Source: Tritrichomonas musculus
Taxonomy: Eukaryota > Parabasalia > Tritrichomonadida > Tritrichomonadidae
NCBI GenBank assembly: GCA_039105265.1
Contig: JAPFFF010000034.1
Span: 620,001 to 684,000 of the forward strand
DNA length: 64,000 nt
Reading direction: 5' to 3'
Of the stretch, positions 28,790 through 39,906 are shown piece after piece. The notes below the pieces were generated by a model that was not told the origin of the DNA, ran no database searches, and saw only the letters and a list, made by a program, of their open reading frames with translations. Position 1 is the first letter of the stretch, and every line of letters begins with the position of its first letter. A program made the translations under genes and the position numbers.

Positions 28790-31426
28790 TACAAAATTTT
28801 TTTATTCAATTATTATTATTAGGATATCTATGTAAATTCATCATATAAATTAAATAAAAATTAATTAGAAAATATTTTATCATTTTATTTGATTATAAAT
28901 TTAATATTATTCAGAAGTAAATATAATTTTATTAGGATAAAAAAATATCTAAATTTCAAAAAATTGTAACGATTATTTTCCTCAGAAAATTATTACAAAA
29001 AGACCATTTATCAATATAAATTATAAAAATACATATATCTTTTTAATCATCCTATAATATTTTTAATACTATAATATATAATTTAATTGAATAATGTATT
29101 AAATTATAATTGCATTAATGAACATAAATTTTGCGTAAATTCCTATTTTAATACCTTTATCTAGATAATCATTCACAGGATAACAACAAATCGCAAAGAT
29201 AATCTTTATTTTTGACTATATTTTAATATTAAAAAAAATAAAAATAAAACTATTTTATGTTAAGGGTTTGCTGATCGGTTTTCATGTAAACCTTTCAATA
29301 TTGAAAAAACTCATAGAATATAATGATTCTGAGAGCACTACTATTGAAAAAAATATGGTCAAAAGAGTATAAAATTTCTCCTAAACGATCAAAAATTTTA
29401 GAAAAATATTTTCAAAAATTGTTTTTTGAGTAACTGGGTGCAAAAAAACTAAAAAAAAAGTAATATAAAATTATTTTATTTTATTATAAAGCATTATCAA
29501 TAAAAATTATGTAAAAATACCTACAAAAAAATATAAAAAAAATATCAAAAAATAAATATGCATTATTATGAGATAAAATTATATTATTTAGATAATAAAT
29601 AATTATACTTTTTAATTTTTGTTATTTTTTTAAGTTTAAAAAATGTTTTTGGGATTGATATGATATAAATTTCATTGATGGAATACATTACAGTTAATTT
29701 GTGCCAACAAAAAAAGAAAGAAATAGTAATACAAAAAGAATTTTTAATCATTACCTTTGTATGTACATTAATAAACCATTATTTGAATTCGTATCATTAT
29801 GGTCCTAAAAGAATTTCAGAATTTACTTTTAAATCAAATGGAATTCGTACCGATTCAAGAATTCAACCACAATAATAATCCTTATCAATATGCAAAATTA
29901 AGGGTCTACTTTCACCATATAATATGTCATTGAATGTCTTATTTTCTTATTTCAATTTATTATATTCACTCTATAATATGCCATTGAATGTCTTATTTTT
30001 AGAATAATAAACTACTATTGGTACAATTGTATATTTATATAAATTATTTTATGTGTAGAAGTAAAAAAAATATTAATATTTGATAAAGAAACATAATATA
30101 GAGAATCTATTTAGAGATATTTTGGTAAATAATTTTATTAATGAAAACATCGAAATTATGAAGTAAAAAAAAAAAATGTAACTAAGACCATTGTGTAGTA
30201 TTTCTGATTATAATGAACTTATGATTAATATTTAACATAAATAATCAATAAATATCCATTTTTTATATAATTATATATTTGTGAGAACTCATTGAATTTT
30301 TTAATTCAATTTGGAAAGCAGACCCTTAAATTTATGATAAAATCTTTTGTAAAACGCTAATATTTTTAAAATATTGAATAAAAATTAAAAATATGAATTT
30401 GCAGGGTTTTTTTATTTAAAACTCTTTTTGTGATCAATAAAAAAGTTGAGTAATATATAATTCAAACAATGCCATATAGATTTCTTATTCAAAACTGATA
30501 AAACTTTTTGAGAAAAGCATAAAATTTTATTTTTGGTCGATTGGTCTCTAAAAATATACCATGACGTGACATGACAGACAATCTACAAAACTATATCATA
30601 CTTCACCAAATCGAAAATACATTTTTTTAAAGAAAAGGAGTTTGAGATAATCTAACAATTCTAACTTGAAAATACAATATTTTTTTTTTACGATCATTCC
30701 TTCCTCTCAATTTTAGACTCGGATTTTCTACTTTAGCGATTCCTTTGCCCTAAGATTTCAATAAAATCAGAAATTTTATCAAAAAATAATTAGAAAAATA
30801 GTCAAAAGGTCATTAAAAAATGATTTTAATTTTTACAACCAAATAGCATCTGAATCCTTATCAAAAAAATTAATCGGAAATTGGTCAAAAAGTTAATTGG
30901 AATTCATTCAAATTTTCGTGCTAAAGATTTCGTCATTCAAAAAAATAAAACCCTTTTTTTTGCAATATTTTTAAGTATTTCAATATATAATCAAATAAAT
31001 ATTTATATATATAATATAAGTACTTATTCTTAATTTAATATTAGAAATAATATGATTATAATTGATATTTATTGATATAATTTTCAATATGTGTTTTAAT
31101 TCAATTAAAAATATGTTATGAAAAATTGTTAACTTTACCCAATTATCTTCATAAAAAAACAAAATGCAATTATCTCAAAAATTAGCTCATAAAACAATTA
31201 TATATTTGAGACAAGAAATATAATTCATATATAAATAATAATTAAACTATTTATAAAAAAAGTTATTGTGTAATTATCAAGGTGAATACCTATGCATATT
31301 CAATTTTTTTATTTTTATCGACTTATTACATTCAATTTTAAAAAACGATTATTTTTGCATCAATAAATTAAATAACCTCATAGAATACTAAATTCAGTTT
31401 ATCTTTAAATTAAAATTTTAATTAAA
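28790..31426. other. Long AT-rich spacer
   Basis: About 2.6 kb without a convincing gene. Apart from the MITE at 29902-30325 it holds only AT-rich unique DNA. A 66-codon frame at 29675-29875 (HYGPKRISEFTFKSNGIRT) is too short and unmatched to call. Confidence 0.5.
29902..30325. mobile_element. TTAA-flanked MITE (424 bp)
   Basis: The left end GGGTCTACTTTC and right end GAAAGCAGACCC are inverted copies with one mismatch, and each is bordered by TTAA (29898-29901 and 30326-30329). TTAA duplication is typical of piggyBac and Kolobok elements. No coding capacity. Inside is a tandem pair of a roughly 53 bp unit (29913 and 29966). Confidence 0.65.
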
Positions 31427-31651
31427 ATGCTTAAGCTAATTTCCCAACTTTTCAATTTGACACTTACCGAAGAAAATTCCCCTATAGTTATTTTCTCACT
31501 TATTCCTATTATCATACTCTTGGCGGCCATGTCTTTCGTTAAAGCTTTGGACGATATTTCTTTTTTCCTTCAACTGATTGCTATTCTTCTTTCTTTGGTA
31601 TGCGTGGCTGCATATGCTACACTGTATCCTCCTGCCTATTATTATAGCTAA
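31427..31651 (+). CDS. Small two-helix membrane protein (74 aa)
   Basis: Two hydrophobic helices, about 19-38 (IVIFSLIPIIILLAAMSFVK) and 46-66 (FFLQLIAILLSLVCVAAYAT), separated by a short acidic loop, with a Pro/Tyr tail. Base composition is richer in GC than the spacer around it, as expected of coding DNA. The size and two-helix plan recall small subunits of ER complexes (for example Ost5/TMEM258-like), but I cannot support a specific name. Its 3' end converges on the host gene split by the pogo element. Confidence 0.5.
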   Translation: MLKLISQLFNLTLTEENSPIVIFSLIPIIILLAAMSFVKALDDISFFLQLIAILLSLVCVAAYATLYPPAYYYS

Positions 31652-31704
31652 ATTAAAAAATAAACATTAATTATTTTTAACATCATTTTATTAATTCAAA
31701 AATA

Positions 31705-31820
31705 TCATTCATTAATGTATAACATATTTTCTATTTCAATTTCGGAAACTTTTACGCTGACATCAACGCATACGATAAGAATAGCTATAAGAGAAGAAAA
31801 AAAATTTTTCAATTTTTCTA
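31705..31820 (-). pseudogene. 3' part of a host gene split by the pogo element
   Basis: On the minus strand, after the duplicated TA, the frame reads EKLKNFFSSLIAILIVCVDV and on to a TGA at 31705-31707 (37 codons). It continues exactly in frame from codon 169 of the gene that starts at 39208. It contains a hydrophobic segment. See the 5' part at 38702-39208. Confidence 0.75.
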
Positions 31821-31846
31821 CCCCGATCTCGCTTAAAATGGATAAA
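31821..31846 (+). repeat. Left terminal inverted repeat of the pogo element
   Basis: Exact inverted match to 38676-38701, followed by CGTTATT at both ends after a short mismatch. Confidence 0.9.
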
Positions 31847-32962
31847 GTTCGTTATTAATTATTCGTTATTTTTATTCGTTATTTTTTTTTTCAATGAAAT
31901 TGAATGTAAAAATAACGAGTTAAAAATAACGAACAAAATAAAAATTGATCAAAACAGAAAAAGTAAGTGATAAAAATAAAAAAGACCATATTATTTAAAT
32001 TTAATATCAAGTAGTGCTTTAACTATAAAAGTATCGGAGAAAGATTTAAAAATAAAAATCTAATGAATGCAATATCGTTTTATTAATAGCAAGTTTGGAA
32101 AGGAAAAATTCAATATAAAAGCCATTTGAATAGTATATTCATCATTAATGTATGTATTATTGGGTTTTATTTTTGATCAATTTTTTTCTTTTAATATAAT
32201 GCGAGATATCTTCTGATAAATAGGATATTCGAAAAATTGTGAAGACAAAGTAATCATATATGTCGTATCGGAATTAAAATATCTTAACGATTTGATCTAA
32301 TTGAAAATTTTATTCAAAAATAATATCTTATTTGTAAAATTTTCCTGAGTATAAAAAAAATTAGATTTATTGGATAGTGTCAAGATTTATGATGCCATTG
32401 TATGATTTTATTTTTGCTTTTTCTTTTTCAAGTAGTTTTTTGATTATTATTGTTGACAATATATACGCGATTAAAATTCTGAATTATATTGATTGTATGT
32501 GAACGATTTGTTGATTTGTAAATAATTTATTTATGCAAAATGATTTTAGTTTTGAAATTTAAATTTTGTAATCTTGATTAATATTAACGATCATTAAAAT
32601 AAAATTTTATTTTTCATAATAATTCTAAAATGAATAAATATTTCATAATATTTTGAGGTAGTAAAAGTTATCGTCGTATTTTTGAGATTTTTGAAAATTT
32701 CATAAACTCTTTGAGAATAAATTTGAGATATTTTATGTGTGAAATGAAAAAGATTCTTATGTTTGGTGGTTAATCCTGATGCCAACTTGTTTATCTTGTT
32801 AATAATATTTTTTTCAATTGATTAAACGATATCATTTGAAAAATTAAATTTATTCAACGATATCAATTGAAAAATTAAACGATATGTTTTGATCTATACA
32901 AATTTCAGAGCAATAAGAATTGTAAGAAATATTTCTATAAAAATTTAACTTCACTTTCATAA
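31847..32962. other. Element 5' region without genes
   Basis: AT-rich DNA between the left end and the transposase. Several TAACGA/CGTTAT copies near the end could be transposase binding sites. TCACTTTCAT at 32951-32960 is a possible initiator. Confidence 0.45.
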
Positions 32963-34201
32963 ATGTTGCCCAAGCTCTTCAAAAGATGCCCTTACAGAGA
33001 TTACTCTAAAGTTGAGGATAAAATTCCAATTGTTTTAGAACATATAAGAAAAGAAAATCTTGAAAGAGGTGAATTATCCAATGTAAGTAGAACTACAGGT
33101 ATTCCATTAGCAACAATCATTAGATGGAGGAAAAATATTCTTGAAGATCCATCCTTTAATCCCACAAACAAAAAAAATGGCCAGCATCTCAGGATATTTA
33201 CGGATTATGAGGAAAATTCAATTGCTGATTATATCGTTGACAATTATATTATTTGTGGTATGTACTTTACTGACGAAGATTTCAAAGAAATTGCATTACT
33301 TGCATGGCAAGAAAAATACCTTCCGATGCTAGATATGAACAATCAAGATGATTTCAAAGAGTTTCATTGTTCAGCTGGGTTTATTGATGATTTTAAAAAA
33401 AACCACAGATTTAGTTCAAAAATGTTCCATTTAAAAAGACGCCCAGAATCTAGTGCTGAGTTTGAAAAGCCATTTTTAGATGAAATAACAAAACTTTTGC
33501 TAATTGTACCGAATGATCGTATATTGAACTGTGATGAAACAGGTTGGAAACTTTTTCCGAAAGGAATACTAACTTGGTCTGAAAAAGGAAGAGATCACAA
33601 TTCTAGGTTATCATTGATGAACGATAAAGACCAAGTTACTGTTCTAGCGACTATCACAGCTGCTCGAACAAAGCTTCCACTCTTATTTATTGCAGAAGGG
33701 AAAACTGAAAGAGTGGAAGCTTCACAAATCGGAGATGTGGCTTATCATTGGATCACACATACCCAGAATGGGTGGATGACTGATGAATCTTTTACTTTTT
33801 ACTTGATGAAACTTAGGGAATTTTTCAACGATGATGATCCGATTCATCTTATTTTAGATTTATATAAGGCTCATTTGACAGATAATGTTAAAGAATATGC
33901 TGCAGGACTGAACATTATTTTACATTTTATTCCTGCCGGGATGACTGATACCTATCAGCCTCTCGACAGAAGCATATTTGGGCCTTTTAAAGCACTTGCC
34001 AGGCGATACTTCAGAAAGAGAAAAGAATTTGGTAAACCTATTAAAATCACAAAAATTGAAGCTTGCGAAGATATTGTTGCTGCTTGGGAGAGCGTCAATG
34101 AATTCCATATTGCAGAAGCATGGGAAATCTATAATGGTGAACCTGATGATCCAAGAGATATCAATGATATAAGAATAGAACATCACAGGAAAAGTCATTA
34201 A
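32963..34201 (+). CDS. pogo-type transposase, DDE_1 (412 aa)
   Basis: Cuts and joins the element's own ends. Residues about 20-60 form a helix-turn-helix (SNVSRTTGIPLATIIRWRKN), followed by a second DNA-binding segment like CENP-B/Tc5 (about 85-160). The catalytic triad is visible: D191 in LNCDETGWKLFPKG, D299 in LILDLYKAHLTD and D335 in YQPLDRSIFGPFKALARRYF; spacing between the last two is 35 residues, as in pogo/Tigger DD35D enzymes. The whole frame is open with an ATG preceded by an Inr-like TCACTTTCATAA, so the enzyme may be functional. Stop codon TAAA. Confidence 0.9.
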   Translation: MLPKLFKRCPYRDYSKVEDKIPIVLEHIRKENLERGELSNVSRTTGIPLATIIRWRKNILEDPSFNPTNKKNGQHLRIFTDYEENSIADYIVDNYIICGMYFTDEDFKEIALLAWQEKYLPMLDMNNQDDFKEFHCSAGFIDDFKKNHRFSSKMFHLKRRPESSAEFEKPFLDEITKLLLIVPNDRILNCDETGWKLFPKGILTWSEKGRDHNSRLSLMNDKDQVTVLATITAARTKLPLLFIAEGKTERVEASQIGDVAYHWITHTQNGWMTDESFTFYLMKLREFFNDDDPIHLILDLYKAHLTDNVKEYAAGLNIILHFIPAGMTDTYQPLDRSIFGPFKALARRYFRKRKEFGKPIKITKIEACEDIVAAWESVNEFHIAEAWEIYNGEPDDPRDINDIRIEHHRKSH

Positions 34202-34349
34202 ATAAAAATAAATTTTTATTTTTTTTCTGATGTTTTTCATCTCGAACAATTTGTTTTTCTTCCTGTCTTAAGTTCATCAAATCAAGTTCATAACCAAATG
34301 CTCAAAAGAAATCATCATTAGCACATGAGATTATTGGTGTAGTTCATTT

Positions 34350-34860
34350 AAGTTGGTGATTCGGACAAGCAGAAACATGAAAAATCATTGAGCATAATGG
34401 ATAACAATATGTAGTTCCATAGTCGATCATGAAACAACAACAAGCATCAGCGTATATCAATGATCCAACATTATGCTGCATAGTAAAGAATTTCTGCATC
34501 AAATTTATCACCACCTGATGAGCATGATTCAAAAAGAACATGTGTGAATTTGGATGTTAAACGATCGAAAAGATCATAAACGTTAAGAATGTTTCTAAAG
34601 AATAATTTCCATTGCCTATCTGCATGATAAGTTTATATCCTATTTAATACAAGAATCTTTGTTCCAATTTCCTCGATTTTTTCAGAAAGTCCTTCAATTC
34701 CACGCGAAAGGTCTGCCCGATCATATGAAAGTGCGCCCAAAACATCCATTATTGAAAACGATAATCCAACACCATCATTTTTGTCTGTTTGCCCAATTGA
34801 AGCAAGATTGCTTTTATCGAAATCATAATAAGTGGATTCCCAGTTGTTAATTCAATTGAA
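34350..34860 (-). pseudogene. GH36 alpha-galactosidase fragment (transposon cargo)
   Basis: The minus strand reads FTHVLFESCSSGGDKFDAEI, then after a frame change YGTTYCYPLCSMIFHVSACP and NHQ. These are the conserved GH36 stretches (VLFENCASGGxRFDxGxLYY and IQYGTSxxYPxxxMGxHVSxxPNHQ in typical enzymes). An upstream coherent piece (GVGLSFSIMDVLGALSYDRA, 34690-34800) may belong to the same or another gene. Only a small part of a roughly 700-residue enzyme remains, in at least two frames. Decayed, lying behind the transposase within the element's ends. Confidence 0.7.
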
Positions 34861-35151
34861 TTTGTTCCTAATTTTATTAATTTTGTATTTTCATCGATAT
34901 AATTTTCTATATATTATAACATGAATAAAAAGCATTTTCATTGATTGTTGTTACACTCTATTCAATAAACTTTTTAATTTCATCATCATTACATATCAGT
35001 TTTAAAAACTTAATCGACGACAAACCATCTGCAATCTTAGATGCAACATTTGCTGCTACATTTGAATCACCAGATATTTTCAACAAAAGAGAGAAAAATT
35101 ATTATGAACCTTTGATCTTTGAAATGACTTCCATAATTTTTTTTGACAGCT
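34861..35151. other. Element DNA without a clear gene
   Basis: Decayed coding-like DNA on the minus strand in several frames (for example SNVAANVASKIADGL near 35000-35060). Family not recognised. Confidence 0.3.
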
Positions 35152-35580
35152 TTAACAAGCAAAACTTCCGTTTTGCACATACCGTTCTTTTACCCAACGG
35201 ATGTTTTGCTTGTTCACTTCACTTTGTGCAAGTTTGGTAGCTCTTTCAAAATGGCCAGTTAGAATCAGATACTCAATGCATTCGTCAGTAAAGGCAGTGT
35301 TTTGAGAATTACACAAACTAACGCACTTTTCGTTGCTTGAAACTTTACTGTGTGTTATGCAGTTGATGTATGGTAAAATTGTATCATTATCGTGTTTGGA
35401 TACCTGTAGAAACTGGAGAAACATTAAGTCGCCAGTTTTGCGTGCAAATCTTTCAAACTCATCAACTGTCCGCCACATCAAGAAAGCTTTCTTTATAGGA
35501 TTAAAGCTTTTTGCAGCATTATTATTATTTTCACTTTCATTATTAGCATCATCATTATTATTTTTAGTGCCAGGATCATA
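35152..35580 (-). pseudogene. Alpha-solenoid protein fragment, possibly coatomer beta'-like (cargo)
   Basis: An open minus-strand stretch: an Asn/Asp-rich linker, then KAFLMWRTVDEFERFARKTG, and ECIEYLILTGHFERATKLAQ. The last piece resembles the C-terminal helical repeats of coatomer-type solenoids (CLELLIRTGRLPEAA). Assignment is tentative; it could be another helical-repeat protein. It has no start or end of its own. Confidence 0.35.
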
Positions 35581-35599
35581 ACTTAAACGTTGTTGTTGA

Positions 35600-38250
35600 C
35601 AGTTGTGCGAACAGCTTCAAGACTGGCCTTGCTGGTGGCCTATTCTGCACTATACAATAATTGTCATTGAGAATTTGGATCTCTCTTCCAAAGCACTGAA
35701 AAGTGAACACGAAAAACAAGTCTTTTGCTGAGGGCACTGCAATTTTCCCGCCATGTCTCAGGTCATCACAAACTTTTTATAGAAAGTGTTTGACCTTATT
35801 GAGACCGACGAAAAGAAGAGGCTTCTTTTCTCGCTTGATGACAAATTGAACATATGAATGATGCTTTTTGACGTTTCCAAATAAACGTTCTCTCCAAAAA
35901 AGCAACTGACGCAATCGAGCCAAAATAAAGTGAACAAGCAATTTCGTATATAACAGGATGGTTATGGCGGAAACATTTTCATTTTTGTAATATATGGCTG
36001 AAAGTCCTAGTAACTTTGGTTTACTTGATTTGAAATCATGCGATTTATAAACAACATTTTTGATCAATCTACCATTTGGTTAATTAACCTGAAATGCTGG
36101 CCGACGCATATCGATGCTTCCATATGATTGGTATTTTTGTATAAGATGTTCAAGTGAATAATAATTAATTTCGAAAATTAAAAAATTACTTTCTGTTAAT
36201 TAAAGAGCAAATCATTCGATGCCTTATGATCGCTCCAATAACCTTCAAAAAGTGACACAAAGAAGAAACTATTCAAACTTGGATTATTAACTGCAAATCC
36301 AACAACGCCTGGGTTGTCATTTGCAGATCTAGTATCTCGATGAATTATGAGGCTGCGATTCACTTTGTTGTCTTCTTCAATAAGCAAGGAAAGAGCAATT
36401 ATGGTGCCTGGACTCTGAAGGCCAAGCCAGCCCGGCCTTTTGGCAAACTTAATCTTAACAAAGACGTCCTCACTGGTAGACTTGTCTGTGAACTTGAAGA
36501 TGTCGTTTGCTCTGTAGATGAGAGTCGGCTCGCTGCCAGGACCAGCGCCAAGGACGTGAACAAAGGTCCCTTTTCGCTTATTAATGAATTGTTCTTGAGG
36601 AAGAAGAAGGACGAATTGATCCACACATTGAAAAGTGCCGCCTGGCGTTGATGACGCTTTCGCGGCCATTGCAGTTGTCGAATGTCGTCGACATTGTGTT
36701 GTAGATCGAATATATCATGCCAACTGACAGTCCATGATCGTCCTGCTCAACTATTGCGTCCTCCAACATTTCGCAAAGGCTCTAGAGCAGAGTAACAACG
36801 TCTGAATCACGGTAGAAAAGCTTGCAAAGCAACTTTGACTGTGAATTGATGACGAGTGACCTAGAATTCTCAATCAGCAGCGAGCAAAGGCACGCAAACT
36901 GGTGATTCTGATTATATTTGGCCGTCACCAGTGCATAAAAAGGTGAGACTGTTGCAAACTTGCTCGCGAGTTTCCCGATTTCAGTCAGCTTCTTCTCGCG
37001 TGTGTTCTCAATGATTCCTATGCTGATGAGCGTCGAGAAGCATTCATCGAGCAGCTCGCGATTTGGCTCGCTTGGGAGGTTCCTTTTCTCCTCAAAATTG
37101 ATACCAAACTTCCTCAGTATGAGAATCTCTCTACCAAGGTCACCCCTCTTCACTGACGGAATGAGCTCTTTTGGCCGATCAATATTTCTGACACGGAACT
37201 CAAAATAAATGCCATCGCCTAAGTTGCCCAGAAGCTTGTGGTGAGACTCCATGAACGGTATTGGGAGCAGCTGCTCACGGACATGAATGACAGACTGTTT
37301 TGGGTCATAGAACTCGACCTCCTCGATCCCCGTGTCAAAAATTACCATCAAGTCGTCAATCTGCAACAGTGAATCATTCTTGTTGGTCGTAATGAACACG
37401 CGCAAAAGCTTGTCGATGAAAGGAATCGGAAGCTGGGAGCGGATGAGTGCTTTTTCTTCCTGTGAAATGTGACCTGAAATGTTCATTGGCATCAAGAAAA
37501 GGATTGAGTCTTTCTCTCTCGGATTTCCATGCTCATCGGTGGCTTTCCTATCGTTCTCTGCTAAGATTAGGTCAGCTAAGAGTCTATTGTAAAATTCATC
37601 TGTAGTTTCACCTTTCTTGATCGTTGTTGGTAAGGGACAAATTGTCGTTGAATTGTCTTTGTTGTAGTGCTTGTAGATTTCTTTGTATAAACACTGTCCA
37701 ACTTTTTCACTGGGGACAAAGACAACTACTTATCCTATGCTGATGTCTGATTTCTCAATCCAGGTATCAAAGAAATCATGCGTCTTTCTAAATAATTTAT
37801 GGTTTCGGATATCTGAGATACTGCTGCATGGAATATCTTTTTTGGGTACTTCACAGTTGATATCACTGCTTTTTAACTCTTTATGACGACCTAGACATCT
37901 TATAATTTGCAAATCTGGAACCGTAGACATTAATATAAGCTTGTTATCTTTTCTTGAAATTTTTGCTCGCTCTATAGCTCGAGCTAAATCTTGAACAAGT
38001 ACATCTGTAGCAACAGTCCGCATATTAACATCATCAATAACAAATGTCGACTTGGTAACAAAATCTGTGAGATTATTTATGGTATGAATAAGTCGAAGAG
38101 TATCAATTGGAGAAAAAATTCCAATCACTGGGTAAAATGGTATAGGATTTGAATAAAAATAGATAAAATCGCTAAGGGTTGAAGTAACTTGAGCTGTTGG
38201 ATCATCTATATCATATTCATAAGTAAAAAGCTTTGTGGATACACAGATTT
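35600..38250 (-). pseudogene. DEAH-box RNA helicase-like gene, decayed (cargo)
   Basis: Read from 38250 leftwards. STFVIDDVNMRTVATDVLVQ (about 38000-38070) stands where helicases have the DEAH box VIIDEAHERSxxTD, and KLILMSTVPDLQIIRCLG is the motif III region. 36782-37495 holds the helicase C-terminal core and HA2 domain (VIFDTGIEEVEFYDP; LRKFGINFEEKRNLPSEPNR; GIIENTREKKLTEIGKLASK; FATVSPFYALVTAKYNQNHQ). 36196-36769 holds the probable C-terminal part in at least two frames. The DEAH residues are DDVN, so the copy is both frame-broken and inactive. Length and order agree with one captured gene of about 900 codons. Confidence 0.65.
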
Positions 38251-38675
38251 ATTCATTTGCATACTTCTAATTCATATTATCAAAAAAGAGGTTTTCATAA
38301 AACTTATCAAAATTCAATTAATCATTATATAAAATATATTCAATTTTTTAAGTTTTTTTATTGAATTTTCAGAGATAATTTAATTATCCAATTTTTTATA
38401 AAAGCAAAGTTTTATTATAATTTATAACTTATATTCCAATTTTTTCATTTATTTACATTTTCACCTGTATTATATTTAAATTTTTAATATATTATTTTCG
38501 AATATGGGTTTTATGAATTAAAAATATAAGAAGATAGTATTGAATATATTTTCATAAGTAATCTATAAAAATTTTGGTTAATCAAAACCAAAAAATAATA
38601 GTTAACCAATTCAAATATTTGTTAACAACTTTTATTCTAGAATAGTTAACTACATTTATTAAAAAAATAACGTAT
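38251..38675. other. Element right-end region
   Basis: AT-rich, no gene. Several GTTAAC/GTTAACTA motifs at 38578-38660 close to the terminal repeat. Confidence 0.4.
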
Positions 38676-38701
38676 TTTATCCATTTTAAGCGAGATCGGG
38701 G
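38676..38701 (-). repeat. Right terminal inverted repeat of the pogo element
   Basis: Inverted match to 31821-31846; bordered by TA at 38702-38703. Confidence 0.9.
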
Positions 38702-39208
38702 TATATTGAATATAAGGTTGGTTAATGCCATCAAAAGTGCTGATTTGAAAATTGGACGTATAAATTCAGTTTTCAAGAGTAAATTTTCTAGGTAAAAATA
38801 CATTTCTTTTGTGACTTTTACTTTTTTTGAAACCATTTTTCTATTTGTATTGTATTCTACTTTTATTGTTGTTTCAACACATTCAGAAAAATTTGATATA
38901 TTTGTTGTGTTGAACTTTAATTTAAACAGGTTATATATTACATAATTTCGGCGTGTATATACTTGATAAAAATAAAATATAACAGCAATAGGCATAGCGA
39001 TAGAAAAAATAATTTGAAAAACATTAAGCAATTTCATATGCAATGGTATTTTTGGTTCCTGTTGCTGCTGCTGTTGTAATTGTTGCTGTGGTTGTGGTTG
39101 TTGCTGTTGTGGTTGTGGTTGTGGTTGTTGCTGTTGTGGTTGTTGATTTGCATCAGTAAGTCGATCATATAAAAACCTTTTGAAAAAATTTTTTAATTGT
39201 TGAAGCAT
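38702..39208 (-). pseudogene. 5' part of a host membrane-protein gene split by the pogo element
   Basis: The ATG at 39206-39208 opens a frame coding a Gln/Pro-rich stretch (about 23-52, QQQPQPQPQQQQ-like), a membrane helix (about 62-82, VFQIIFSIAMPIAVIFYFYQ) and a basic C-terminal part. At codon 169 (ATA, 38702-38704) the pogo element interrupts it; the remaining 37 codons plus stop lie at 31705-31818. Without the 6.9 kb element and one TA the gene would give a 206-residue protein with a second hydrophobic segment. With the insertion the frame runs on into the element to 38582, adding about 40 foreign residues. No family recognised. Confidence 0.75.
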
Positions 39209-39786
39209 TATAAATGATGTACGTTTAAGGATGAAGAAAGGTATTTACACTAAAGGTAATAAAACTCTTTTTCATTGAATTTTTTTTCAGAGAAAAGTCG
39301 ATGAATTTTAGAGTTTTTTCTTTAATTTTAGCATATTATTAATTTATATAAAGTGTATAATTTAATGTTACTGCTTTTATTAGGGAATAATCTCGTCCTC
39401 TGCAAATCCCAAATTTTGTAAAAATGCAGTAAAAATGGCCCTTTTCACATTAATTCGATAGATATATTAATATATAATATATTAAAACATTCAATTAATA
39501 TTGTAAACATATATAAATGATTAAATATTAATTTTTTAATCTGATATTTATTATTTATTTATTCTAAAATCAATAAATAAATATTGTGCAGAATTTGTTC
39601 GATAAAATATATTTTTCTGATGATATAATATTAAATATTTCATTTATGATTTTATTATATAATAATATCGAAATATTACTGTGGAATTTCCAAGATATTC
39701 ATATAATATTTTTAATAGTGAATTAAATGATTGGTTATGGTGAAATTAAATCGGTTATTTTTCTTTTCAAAAAGCCTATTATGAAA

Positions 39787-39906
39787 ATTGAATTGGGAAG
39801 AATTAGAGCATTCAAAATTGAATTTGGAAGAATTAGAGAATTCAAAATTGAATTTGGAAGAATTGGATAATTCAAAATTGAATTAAAAAGAAATAATGCA
39901 TTCAAA
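39787..39906. repeat. 30 bp tandem repeat, four units
   Basis: Four units of 30 bases beginning ATTGAATTTGGAAGAATTAG, the last one diverged, each ending in ATTCAAA so that unit joins form the near-palindrome ATTCAAAATTGAAT. Confidence 0.8.

Larger units (their letters stand above)
31821..38701. mobile_element. pogo-type (Tc1/mariner superfamily) transposon, 6.9 kb, with host-gene cargo
   Basis: The ends are inverted repeats of about 26 bp starting CCCCGATCTCGCTTAAAATG (left 31821-31846, right 38676-38701). Each is bordered by TA (31819-31820 and 38702-38703), the target duplication of the superfamily. An intact transposase lies at 32963-34201. The remaining 4 kb carries decayed minus-strand pieces of host-type genes, which is unusual because pogo elements are commonly 2-3 kb. 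Subterminal CGTTATT motifs recur at the left end. Confidence 0.85.

Noticed and set aside
34941-35240. Plus-strand frame of 99 codons
   Set aside because: Opposite the decayed minus-strand cargo; no family match and no start context.
38582-38701. Last 40 codons of the frame from 39208 as part of the host protein
   Set aside because: They lie inside the pogo element's right terminal repeat; the true continuation is at 31705-31818.
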